The notes beneath the pieces were generated by a model that was not told where the DNA came from, did not search any database, and saw only the letters and a list, made by a program, of their open reading frames with translations. The translations under genes were made by a program, and so were the position numbers. This document shows positions 16,176 through 23,460 of a DNA stretch of 37,656 bases, piece by piece. Positions within the stretch are counted from its first letter, which is position 1. Every line of letters starts with the position of its first letter. This DNA comes from an uncultured Bacilli bacterium (GTDB lineage Bacteria; Bacillota_I; Bacilli_A; RF39; UBA660): NCBI GenBank assembly GCA_944332005.1, contig CALVJD010000036.1:1-37656 (forward strand). The letters run 5' to 3'.

Positions 16176-17329
16176 ATAAATCCCATATAGATCATAAATA
16201 CAGTAAAGATAATTGTCATAATAACGCCATTTACTCTATCGAATGTCGTTGACTTATATTTTACTCCTAATGCCATTGAAATTAAAATACCACCAATTAA
16301 TCCCCCAACATGTGCAGCCATATCGATTCCACTTAGGAAAAGGCCCATCATGAGATTCAAAATAATGAGAGGAATAATTTGCGATTTTAAAACATTTCCT
16401 AAGTAAACACGGTAGTGGTAACCAAAATATAATAAAGATCCTAGTAATCCAAAGATAGCTCCACTCGCACCGGCGCTTACCGCATTATGAGTAAACATGA
16501 TCGACATCAAATTACCGGCAATGGCACTAAATAGATAAATGATGAGATATTTCCCTTTGCCATAAAAGCTTTCTAATTGTGGACCGATCACATAAAGTGC
16601 ATACATATTAAATACAAGGTGAATGATACCAATATGTAAGAAAGCACTCGTAAGAAGACGCCAATACTCTCCATCTAAGACATAGGGAGCATAATTCGCT
16701 CCAAACGAAAGTAAGGTACCAACATGAGTACTACCATTTCCGAGTAAATACATGAGTAAAAAGACTACTACATTGATCGCAATTAAAATATAAGTTACAA
16801 TTGGTTTTTTAGGTCTAAAAACATCTTCCGCACGTCTTGCGTCGGTTTCGTTCTTTTTATTGATTGCATCTGTTACTTTCATAAATAGTTCCAATCCTTT
16901 TTCTTTAAAATCAGTCTCTTCCGTAATATTTGGAAACTCTACCATCACTTGTTCATACTTTTTAAAATCATCCATCGTAGCGATATCGAGGCAAAGTAAG
17001 TTTTGATTATGATTGTCATACTTTTCAATATGTACATTATCTCCTAAATTTAAAAAGATACTGATCGCATTCATATGTAAAGAATATGTTTTTTTCTTGA
17101 TTCGTTTCATAATTGCTTTCGTACGATAAATATCATAATTGAATTGTTCATCGTTGTGAATATAATTCGTTACAATGCGAATAATACGATAGTCAGCTTC
17201 TAAGTTTTCTAACCATATTTCATTTTTCGCTCCGTGTAACACAATCGGATTATATCCTTTTTCCGTAATAAAATAATGCAACAGTTTCATTACAATTTCA
17301 TCATCTTTGGTTACGATTACTTCGTTCAT
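16169..17329 (-). CDS. Rhomboid family intramembrane serine protease (GluP/YqgP-like)
   Basis: The first 175 or so residues form a cytoplasmic domain like that of B. subtilis YqgP. The membrane part (about 176-386) carries the rhomboid signature: HLVFNMYAL with His237 and Asn241 of the oxyanion region, GASGAIFG with catalytic Ser289, and AAHVGGLIGG with catalytic His340. Six or seven TM helices are predicted. The enzyme cleaves TM segments of client proteins; in Bacillus it has been linked to membrane-protein quality control. CAGGAGG precedes the ATG. It follows rluD by 51 nt with no terminator seen, so the two may be co-transcribed. Confidence 0.93.
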   Translation of the reverse strand: MNEVIVTKDDEIVMKLLHYFITEKGYNPIVLHGAKNEIWLENLEADYRIIRIVTNYIHNDEQFNYDIYRTKAIMKRIKKKTYSLHMNAISIFLNLGDNVHIEKYDNHNQNLLCLDIATMDDFKKYEQVMVEFPNITEETDFKEKGLELFMKVTDAINKKNETDARRAEDVFRPKKPIVTYILIAINVVVFLLMYLLGNGSTHVGTLLSFGANYAPYVLDGEYWRLLTSAFLHIGIIHLVFNMYALYVIGPQLESFYGKGKYLIIYLFSAIAGNLMSIMFTHNAVSAGASGAIFGLLGSLLYFGYHYRVYLGNVLKSQIIPLIILNLMMGLFLSGIDMAAHVGGLIGGILISMALGVKYKSTTFDRVNGVIMTIIFTVFMIYMGFIR

Positions 17330-17379
17330 AGAAACCTCCTGTCTATTTCTAATGCTTTTTTATTATAACACATTCTACT

Positions 17380-18276
17380 CTATTCTTCAAAATGTTTGAG
17401 AATATTTAAAAATTTATCGGGAAGTGGAGCAGAAAACTCCATATATTTTTTTGTCTTAGGATGAATAAAGCCTAATTCCATCGCATGTAGACATTGTCCT
17501 TCCTCGTTGATCTGTTTTCTCTTGCCATAAACAGGATCATTGACAACAGGATGACCAATATAATTCATATGGACACGAATTTGATGAGTTCTACCTGTTT
17601 CAAGTTCACATTCAATAAGTGTGGCATCGTGATAACGTTTCAAAACGCGAAAATGGGTAATCGCTTTCTTACTATTATGACTCGTTACCGTCATTTTTTT
17701 ACGATCCGTCTGATCTCTTCCAATGGGAGCATCGATCGTTCCGGTATCTTCTTTTATCACACCCCACACGAGCGCGATATATTTACGATGCGTTTTCTTT
17801 TCTTCTAATTCACGAGCAAGAATTTCATGAGCCTTATCGTTTTTTGCCACCATGAGTAATCCCGTTGTATCACGGTCGATTCGATGAACGATACCAGGGC
17901 GAAATTCCCCATTGATATGGCTTAAGTCTTTGGCATGATACAAAAGTCCATTGACCAATGTACCATGAGTATTGCCGGGAGCAGGATGTACCACTACCCC
18001 ATTCGCCTTGTTTACGACTAACACATCATCATCTTCGTAGACAATATCGAGATCCATTTTCTCTGGTATGGCTTTCATTTCTTCCGTTTTGGGTTCTTCA
18101 TAAGTGATGATGTCTCCATCTTTCAAGCGATAGCTATTTTTAACTGACCTCCCATTCACAAATAGTAACTTAGCTTCTCCCAATTTCTGAACTTTACTAC
18201 GACTATAACCCGTCACTTCCATCATATATTGATCAATTCTTTTATCATTACTATTTTGAACGACCATTTGTTCCAT
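17380..18276 (-). CDS. rluD: RluD-type 23S rRNA pseudouridine synthase
   Basis: The N-terminal S4 RNA-binding domain (about 10-60, YSRSKVQKLGEAKLLFVNG) is followed by the RluA/RluD catalytic domain. GIVHRIDRDTTGLLMVAK contains catalytic Asp134, and ELETGRTHQIRVHM and HPVVNDPVYGK are also present. RluD-type enzymes modify helix 69 of 23S rRNA; the nearest Bacillus relative is YlyB, which likewise follows lspA. The ATG and its AGGAG SD lie inside the 3' end of lspA (26-nt overlap), so translation is probably coupled. The exact rRNA target cannot be read from sequence alone. Confidence 0.92.
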   Translation of the reverse strand: MEQMVVQNSNDKRIDQYMMEVTGYSRSKVQKLGEAKLLFVNGRSVKNSYRLKDGDIITYEEPKTEEMKAIPEKMDLDIVYEDDDVLVVNKANGVVVHPAPGNTHGTLVNGLLYHAKDLSHINGEFRPGIVHRIDRDTTGLLMVAKNDKAHEILARELEEKKTHRKYIALVWGVIKEDTGTIDAPIGRDQTDRKKMTVTSHNSKKAITHFRVLKRYHDATLIECELETGRTHQIRVHMNYIGHPVVNDPVYGKRKQINEEGQCLHAMELGFIHPKTKKYMEFSAPLPDKFLNILKHFEE

Positions 18277-18724
18277 GGTTCACGTCTCCTTTCCATATGA
18301 GAATCATTAAGCAAAAAACGGAGATGACAATACAAATATCCGCAAAATTAAAGATTGGATAATGATATTTAAAAAAAGTAAACTCTAAATAGTCAATCAC
18401 ATAACCATAAAAGGTACGATCATATAAGTTTCCTAAAATACCACCAAGTAAACATCCATATATCAAAATTTCCGAACGCTTCAATATGCGATTATGCAAG
18501 AAATAATAAAGGAAAAATAAAGAAGCCAGGGCAACTATAATGAGAAAAAAACGATTCCCGCTGAGCACACTCCAAGCTGCTCCATAATTTCTTACATAAG
18601 TAAGCTTGAAAAAATCACCGATGACAGAAACACTACGATCGAGAGGAATCGTAATCGCAATAATCTGTTTGATGATTTGATCCAACACCAATATGAATAT
18701 TCCTAATATTGTCACCTTTTTCAT
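18251..18724 (-). CDS. lspA: Lipoprotein signal peptidase II
   Basis: LspA removes signal peptides of diacylglyceryl-modified prolipoproteins. The 157-residue protein has four TM helices and all family motifs: DQIIK near the N-terminus, VRNYGAAWSVL, GGILGNLYDR, and the catalytic aspartates Asp111 (YVIDYLEF) and Asp129 (FNFADI). An AGGTGAAAAG start context is present. The gene lies directly downstream of a lipoprotein gene but has its own promoter after that gene's terminator. Confidence 0.96.
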   Translation of the reverse strand: MKKVTILGIFILVLDQIIKQIIAITIPLDRSVSVIGDFFKLTYVRNYGAAWSVLSGNRFFLIIVALASLFFLYYFLHNRILKRSEILIYGCLLGGILGNLYDRTFYGYVIDYLEFTFFKYHYPIFNFADICIVISVFCLMILIWKGDVNHGTNGRSK

Positions 18725-18741
18725 CTTTTCACCTAACTAAC

Positions 18742-18770
18742 ATTATACCGAAGGTAAGAAAAAAACACAA
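18742..18770 (-). promoter_or_regulatory. Candidate promoter of lspA-rluD
   Basis: On the minus strand TTGTGT (18765-18770), 17 nt, perfect TATAAT (18742-18747). The -35 lies in the arm of the preceding terminator and is a weak match. Confidence 0.5.
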
Positions 18771-18787
18771 CTTTTCGAGTTGTGTTT
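18755..18787 (-). terminator. Terminator of the electron-transfer operon
   Basis: A 10-bp stem (AAACACAACT / AGTTGTGTTT, 5-nt loop) is followed by a T run on the minus strand, just past the FMN-binding lipoprotein gene. Confidence 0.85.
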
Positions 18788-18797
18788 GCATTTTATT

Positions 18798-19253
18798 TTA
18801 CTTTGCTTGTTCCAAAGCTGATTGTAAAGCACGATATAAAGCATCGATTTGAATCGTACATCCGCTGACAGCATCCGTTTTTCCATCCTCATTCAAAGTA
18901 ATACCATCTAATCCTTGCTTTTCCACTACGGCTGCTTCTAATTTTTCGACTTGTTCATACCATTCTCCAGCAGCACTTGGATTTGCCATCATATTATAGT
19001 CATCACCCAATGCTTTTTTGGTTGTGACAACACCGTCTTTCGTATAAGTTGCATCGAGATAAACCGATTTTAACACACCATTTTCATCAACATAAATAAC
19101 CGCAATAGCAGTATTGGATCCACCGCCATAAGTATCTGCTACACTCGCATAATAGGTTCCTTCTTTGTAATCTCCTTTCGTTTCGGTAACCTTTTCACAT
19201 CCCGTAAAAAATAACATACTCGATAATAAAACAACCAATAATATCTTCTTCAT
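18798..19253 (-). CDS. PplA-like FMN-binding lipoprotein
   Basis: The 151-residue product has a lipoprotein signal peptide with the lipidated Cys at 19 (LFFTGC) and a single FMN-binding domain. Near its end TDAVSGCT (126-133) corresponds to the ApbE flavinylation motif D-x2-SGAT, with Thr133 as expected FMN acceptor and Cys132 replacing Ala. In Listeria the lipoprotein PplA carries covalent FMN for extracellular electron transfer; it has two such domains, this one has one. It is the last gene after apbE, a NusG-II protein and a Gx-type membrane protein, all consistent with a flavin electron-transfer chain. GGAGG precedes the ATG. Confidence 0.8.
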   Translation of the reverse strand: MKKILLVVLLSSMLFFTGCEKVTETKGDYKEGTYYASVADTYGGGSNTAIAVIYVDENGVLKSVYLDATYTKDGVVTTKKALGDDYNMMANPSAAGEWYEQVEKLEAAVVEKQGLDGITLNEDGKTDAVSGCTIQIDALYRALQSALEQAK

Positions 19254-19289
19254 AATTTCCTCCTATTTTTATGCTTTTATTATACTATA

Positions 19290-19802
19290 TTAAAAATTAA
19301 TTTTCAATCTTTTTTCAAAGTAGTCAATAAAGTATTTACTCATATAACCAACGACAATACCAGTTGGAATGGAAAAAAATAAAAGCCAAGGTAAGTAATA
19401 AATCATAAGACCTTGTTTGATTAACAGAATTGCAACTAGAATTTGCCCAACACTATGAGCAATCGATCCTAAAACACTCGTTCCGATCACTGACAGCTTC
19501 GTATACTTTTTCGATAATGCCATCACAACAAAGCTCAAAAAGGCACCACCTAAACTCAAAAAGAAACGAATACTAAAAAGTCCAGTACTAATGAGTCCCA
19601 TCAAAATAACTCTTAAAATCGATAAGAAAAAAGCATCTTTACTGCTGAATGTGTAGAGGACAAACAAAACGACGATATTGGCAAGGCCCAACTTTAGTCC
19701 AGGAATAATGCCACTGAAAAAAGGAATCATATTTTCTAATAATCCTAGAATAACTGATAAGGCGAGTAACATCGATAAACGGGTTAATTTTTTGATTTCC
19801 AT
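19290..19802 (-). CDS. Gx transporter / HepS-like membrane protein of a flavin electron-transfer operon
   Basis: This 170-residue protein has five or six TM helices. LSMLLALSVILGLLENMIP and GLKLGLANIVVLFVLY are characteristic of the Gx transporter family (often annotated heptaprenyl diphosphate synthase component I, resembling ECF S-components). Members co-occur with ApbE, NusG-II and FMN-binding proteins in extracytosolic electron-transfer loci. A role in quinone or flavin handling at the membrane is inference. AGGTGACAT precedes the ATG, 7 nt after the previous stop. Confidence 0.78.
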   Translation of the reverse strand: MEIKKLTRLSMLLALSVILGLLENMIPFFSGIIPGLKLGLANIVVLFVLYTFSSKDAFFLSILRVILMGLISTGLFSIRFFLSLGGAFLSFVVMALSKKYTKLSVIGTSVLGSIAHSVGQILVAILLIKQGLMIYYLPWLLFFSIPTGIVVGYMSKYFIDYFEKRLKINF

Positions 19803-19809
19803 ATGTCAC

Positions 19810-20175
19810 CTACTTTGCTACTGCATCTAATGAATCATTCGCTTCGATTGCTACCACGATCTTGTTAGGAAGGCAAACGATCGTTTCATAAGAGGAACTA
19901 ATATACCCTTGCTTTGAACATAAATGAAGTGGACTATTCTCACTTACTACTTTTACTTTACCATCCTTACTCTCGATTGTTACCGTTCCATTGAACCCTT
20001 CTACTTGATATGTTTTCTCTTCTTTTTGTGTAAGATCAATTTCTAGCACAACTTGATCTTCATAGTAAACGACAGCCTTTTTGGGTCCGTCTTTTTCCGA
20101 TAAATAGAAGAATGCCATTCCGAAAAGAGAGAGAATGATCAAGATGAAAATTAAAATTCCATCTTGTTTATTCAT
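19810..20175 (-). CDS. NusG domain II membrane-anchored protein
   Basis: The 121-residue protein has one N-terminal TM helix (about 7-25) and an outside NusG-II domain: a strand with AVVYYEDQVVLEIDL, then SPLHLCSKQGYI and IVCLPNKIVVAI, with the two conserved cysteines about 19 residues apart. NusG-II proteins accompany ApbE and Gx-type proteins in flavin electron-transfer loci; their exact job is unclear. The start overlaps the apbE stop by 8 nt, indicating coupling. Confidence 0.82.
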   Translation of the reverse strand: MNKQDGILIFILIILSLFGMAFFYLSEKDGPKKAVVYYEDQVVLEIDLTQKEEKTYQVEGFNGTVTIESKDGKVKVVSENSPLHLCSKQGYISSSYETIVCLPNKIVVAIEANDSLDAVAK

Positions 20176-21160
20176 ACTTTTTCACTCCTTCTGTCATGAT
20201 GATTTCATCATCATTCGAATACCAAATCACTTCGACATTCGGGTACCTTTCAATATATGCTTTCCCCTCTTCGATACTCATCAAAAAGAGTGTTGTCGAT
20301 AATTGATCTGCTAAAGCACTGTCGTCCGTAATAATCGTCACACTTTTCATGTATTCACTCGGATAATTGGTATTCGGATCAATAATGTGATGATACTTAT
20401 GACCTTCATATTCATAAAAACGTTCATAACCACCACTTGTTACCACGGCCTGATTTGTCACTTTTAATACTTTAAAAACACTACCATCGTTTGGATCTTC
20501 AATACCAACCTGATAATAATCCTTATGTTGCGGTGTTCCCACTACTACATTTCCTCCTGCATTGATGATATAACTCGTGATACCGACACTTTCAAAATAT
20601 TCTTTTACTTTTTCTGTCGCATATCCTTTGGCAATCGCGCCAAGATCGATATTCGGATGATTGTTAAGAACTTGATTTTCTCCTAACAATACCAAGCGAT
20701 TCACACTATTACAACTTTCTAGTTCTTCATCCGTTGGAATTCCCTCTTTCCGTTCTCGATAATATTTCCATTTATCGATTACACATCCCATGTTGATGTC
20801 AAGTAACCCATTGCTTTCTTGATACGCCATCTCACCATATGACAATAATTCATATAGCTTAGGATCGACGGTAATCACCTCTTCTTCACTCGTATTATGG
20901 ATCAAATAATAAACATTTTGACCATATTCCGTATATCGATTGGCAAGTTCATGATAATCCTGATAAATCTTAGTTACTTCTTCTTTTATCTTTTTCACGT
21001 CATCTCTACTTTTCTTCGTATCAAATTTGATCTGAATATAAGTATCCATATAAAATAGATTGAGAGAATATTCCTGATAAGGTCTTCGTAACAAGAAATA
21101 TCCTGCTCCCAGAAAAAGGAGAAGAACGATTATCATTCCCATTATTTTTTTTATCTTCAT
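20168..21160 (-). CDS. apbE: FAD:protein FMN transferase
   Basis: ApbE transfers FMN from FAD to a Thr/Ser of secreted flavoproteins. The 330-residue protein has an N-terminal TM anchor (about 7-24; no lipobox Cys) and the family motifs YMDTYIQI, LGAIAKGYA, INAGGNVVVG, VVTSGGYERF, HHIIDPNTNYPS and SALADQLSTTLF (metal-binding Asp). The likely client is the FMN-binding lipoprotein at the end of the same operon. No strong SD is seen before the ATG at 21160, which is unusual here. Confidence 0.95.
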   Translation of the reverse strand: MKIKKIMGMIIVLLLFLGAGYFLLRRPYQEYSLNLFYMDTYIQIKFDTKKSRDDVKKIKEEVTKIYQDYHELANRYTEYGQNVYYLIHNTSEEEVITVDPKLYELLSYGEMAYQESNGLLDINMGCVIDKWKYYRERKEGIPTDEELESCNSVNRLVLLGENQVLNNHPNIDLGAIAKGYATEKVKEYFESVGITSYIINAGGNVVVGTPQHKDYYQVGIEDPNDGSVFKVLKVTNQAVVTSGGYERFYEYEGHKYHHIIDPNTNYPSEYMKSVTIITDDSALADQLSTTLFLMSIEEGKAYIERYPNVEVIWYSNDDEIIMTEGVKKYE

Positions 21161-21227
21161 CTATAACATCTACTTTCTTAACCATTATATCAAAAAAAGC
21201 CAAAAAAAACTATGATTCTTTTCTTTA

Positions 21228-21256
21228 CAAAAAAACGAATACTATTTCGTATTCGT
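21228..21256 (-). terminator. Terminator of the glycosyltransferase gene
   Basis: An 8-bp stem ACGAATAC/GTATTCGT overlaps the stop codon and is followed by seven T on the minus strand. Confidence 0.8.
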
Positions 21257-22261
21257 CTCTTCCATACTCATGACTTCTTCATAAATTGCTTTCAATTCTT
21301 TTCCAATATTTTTGATATCTCTTTCTTCTGCTACTTTATAACCTTCTTCTACTAAGGAAGGAAGGGTTCCTTCTAAAATACCGGTAATTTTCTCTTTGAA
21401 TTCTTCGTTATTTCTTCCTTTATAAACGTTGATACCATTTTGAAACCAACCTTCATAAATCGGAATATCACGGATTAAAACGGGTATTTTGGAAGCAAGT
21501 GCTTCTAAAAGAACGATACCTTCTGTCTCTTCATATGTGGGAAAGAAAAATAGATCAGCACCCGAATAAGCTCCTCTTAAAATCTCTCTTGGCACATAGC
21601 CTGGAAAATGAAGATTTGGTAATTTTGTCTCCACGGCTTCTCTAATTTTAAGGGGAATTAATTTAGGATCCAAATATCCAAACCAAATAAACTGATATTG
21701 AGGTAATTCTTTTGCAAGTTCGACAAAATCTAAAATTCCTTTTCGTTCGATATAAAGTCCTACTGACATTACAACCTTATCCGAATCACGAAAATGAAAT
21801 TCTTCTCGGAACTTACGACCTAATTCCGGATCTTTTTTAAAGAAATCTAATTCAATTCCATTGGATACCGCAATGATCTTTTTGCCTAGATCGTAATTTT
21901 CTAATAATCTTTTCGAATAGGGAGTTGGAGTAATCACCAAATCCGCGCTCGAATAACACTTCTTGAGCCACAATTTAAAAGCTGGTGCGACTTGATTAGA
22001 AAATAAAAAGGAATTACGAAAATCTTCTTCTGTCGAATGGGCATGAAAAATGACTTTTTTACCCATTTTCTTTGCTTTTTTCCCCATTAAATACGACTCC
22101 GGAAAAATCGTATTAATATGAATGATATCATAATCATCATTCGGATCAGTTGTATAAGGTACTCCTACGAGATCGAGTGCCTTTTTCTGATGAACAATTG
22201 CTCTACCAACGCCACTTTTCTCTACTTGTTCCATCTTATCCGTATGTAGCAACACTTTCAT
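21242..22261 (-). CDS. GT4 glycosyltransferase, probably diacylglycerol glucosyltransferase
   Basis: The 339-residue GT-B fold protein has an acceptor-side N-terminal half (VEKSGVGRAIVHQKKAL, YDIIHINT, IFHAHSTEEDFRNSF, ITPTPYSK). The donor half has SVGLYIERKG and the GT4 E-x7-E motif at Glu245/Glu253 (EETEGIVLLEAL). The HAHSTEEDFRNSF segment is typical of Firmicutes enzymes annotated as 1,2-diacylglycerol 3-alpha-glucosyltransferase, which make membrane glycolipids; substrate identity is inference. An extended -10 promoter (TGC-TATAAT at 22279-22284) and an AGGTGATA SD precede it. It is monocistronic. Confidence 0.85.
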   Translation of the reverse strand: MKVLLHTDKMEQVEKSGVGRAIVHQKKALDLVGVPYTTDPNDDYDIIHINTIFPESYLMGKKAKKMGKKVIFHAHSTEEDFRNSFLFSNQVAPAFKLWLKKCYSSADLVITPTPYSKRLLENYDLGKKIIAVSNGIELDFFKKDPELGRKFREEFHFRDSDKVVMSVGLYIERKGILDFVELAKELPQYQFIWFGYLDPKLIPLKIREAVETKLPNLHFPGYVPREILRGAYSGADLFFFPTYEETEGIVLLEALASKIPVLIRDIPIYEGWFQNGINVYKGRNNEEFKEKITGILEGTLPSLVEEGYKVAEERDIKNIGKELKAIYEEVMSMEETNTK

Positions 22262-22278
22262 ATTATCACCTAAAAATC

Positions 22279-22287
22279 ATTATAGCA
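22279..22287 (-). promoter_or_regulatory. Extended -10 promoter of the GT4 gene
   Basis: On the minus strand TGC-TATAAT lies 17 nt before the start codon; no good -35 is seen, as is common with an extended -10. Confidence 0.5.
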
Positions 22288-22337
22288 TACTTCTAATAAA
22301 AATACTACGATTCTATTCTTACAGTTTTGTCATAAAA

Positions 22338-22568
22338 TCAAAAACTTGTTTTGACAAGAATGACATCTTCTCCAATCTTTTCGATTTGATCCCATTTTAT
22401 TTCGACTTCATCTTTACTTGTAAACATCGAAATAAAGAACTTGGTCTTTTCCACGATGAGACCATTCATCTTACCACTCATGTCGATGTTGACATCGATG
22501 ATATTACCAATTTTTTTGCCATCGTTCATATTGATCACATCTTTGTTTTGAAGATCGGATAAACGCAT
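22338..22568 (-). CDS. ylmC: YlmC/YmxH family PRC-barrel protein
   Basis: The 76-residue single PRC-barrel protein begins MRLSDLQNKDVINMNDGKKI and contains NIIDVNIDMSGKMNGLIV and WDQIEKIGEDVILV, the YlmC/YmxH pattern. These small proteins are found near sigG in spore formers, as here (58 nt downstream of sigG). The function is unknown beyond association with sporulation. AGGTGGTAAT precedes the ATG. Confidence 0.88.
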   Translation of the reverse strand: MRLSDLQNKDVINMNDGKKIGNIIDVNIDMSGKMNGLIVEKTKFFISMFTSKDEVEIKWDQIEKIGEDVILVKTSF

Positions 22569-22591
22569 ATTACCACCTATTCCATTTTATG

Positions 22592-22618
22592 AAAAAAGAA
22601 AAGTATTTATACTTTTCT
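22592..22618 (-). terminator. Terminator of sigG
   Basis: A 9-bp stem AGAAAAGTA/TACTTTTCT with a 4-nt loop is followed by T residues on the minus strand, just after the sigG stop. Confidence 0.7.
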
Positions 22619-22625
22619 AACCTTT

Positions 22626-23402
22626 CTATTCCATTAACTTCTTAATATTTTCTAAACCGCTTTTTTCTAACCTGGAAATTTGTGCTTGACTAATTCCAAT
22701 TTCTTCTGCTAGTTCCATCTGGGTCTTTCCTACGATGTAGCGTTCCATCAAAATGTAACGTTCTTTTTCTTTTAATCCTTCTAAAGCAGCTTTTAAAGAA
22801 ATACGAGTATCGATCACTTCTGATCGATTACTTTTATCCTCCAGTTGATCAGCTAGATAGATGGTATCGCCACCATCGTTATAAATGGGTTCGAACATAC
22901 TGATCGTATCACGCATCGAATCAAGTGCATTTTGAATTTCACAAACAGGTATTCCCAATTCTTTCGAAACCTCTTCTAAAGTAGCTTCCCTGCCATGAAG
23001 AGAGGTTAATGCTTCTTTTGTACGTAGAGCTTTATATGCCAGATCTTTAATACTTCTAGCAATTCGAATACTATTATTATCGCGCAAGAAGCGTTTTAAT
23101 TCCCCTACGATCATAGGGACTGCATACGTACTGAACTTCACTTCATGAGACAAATCAAAATTATCGATGGCCTTTATTAGCCCAATACAGCCTACTTGGA
23201 ACAGATCATCCATGTTATCCGTACGATTATTAAATCGTTTTAAAATGCTGAGGACAAGCTTTAAATTTCCATTTACGAGATCATCTTTCGCAAAGGGATC
23301 TCCAGCTTGCATCTTCTTGAACAATGCCATCTGTTCTTCACTACTTAATACTTTAATATTCGCAGTATTCACGCCACATATTTCGACTTTGTGACGTGCC
23401 AT
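22626..23402 (-). CDS. sigG: Forespore sigma factor SigG
   Basis: SigG directs late forespore transcription. The 258-residue protein opens with RHKVEICGVNTANI, nearly identical to the diagnostic SigG N-terminus. Region 2 has VNGNLKLVLSI, DDLFQVGCIGLIKAIDNFD and VKFSTYAVPMIVGE; FEPIYNDGGDTIY is a SigG hallmark; region 4 ends GKTQMELAEEIGISQAQISRLE. The GGAG SD is inside a long hairpin (23403-23446), and a SigG-like promoter overlaps it. In B. subtilis sigG lies next to sigE; here it is separated by about 5.5 kb of other genes. Confidence 0.97.
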   Translation of the reverse strand: MARHKVEICGVNTANIKVLSSEEQMALFKKMQAGDPFAKDDLVNGNLKLVLSILKRFNNRTDNMDDLFQVGCIGLIKAIDNFDLSHEVKFSTYAVPMIVGELKRFLRDNNSIRIARSIKDLAYKALRTKEALTSLHGREATLEEVSKELGIPVCEIQNALDSMRDTISMFEPIYNDGGDTIYLADQLEDKSNRSEVIDTRISLKAALEGLKEKERYILMERYIVGKTQMELAEEIGISQAQISRLEKSGLENIKKLME

Positions 23403-23446
23403 AAAAAACTCCTTTCATACTTTTTATGGTACAAAAGGAGTTTTTT
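23403..23446 (-). terminator. Terminator of the ABC gene that sequesters the sigG ribosome binding site
   Basis: A 13-bp perfect stem (AAAAAACTCCTTT / AAAGGAGTTTTTT) encloses an 18-nt loop with a possible inner CATA/TATG pairing. On the minus strand it follows the ABC-protein stop as a terminator with a T run. Its 3' arm is the sigG SD (AAAGGAG), six T before the ATG. Confidence 0.8.
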
Positions 23447-23451
23447 TATAC
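23422..23451 (-). promoter_or_regulatory. Candidate SigG/SigF-type promoter of sigG
   Basis: On the minus strand GTATA (23447-23451), 18 nt, then CATAAAA (23422-23428), one mismatch from the B. subtilis SigG pattern GHATR-N18-CATWHTA. Initiation near 23415-23418 would remove the 5' arm of the hairpin but leave only a leader of about 14 nt. Confidence 0.45.
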
Positions 23452-23460
23452 AAAAATAAA

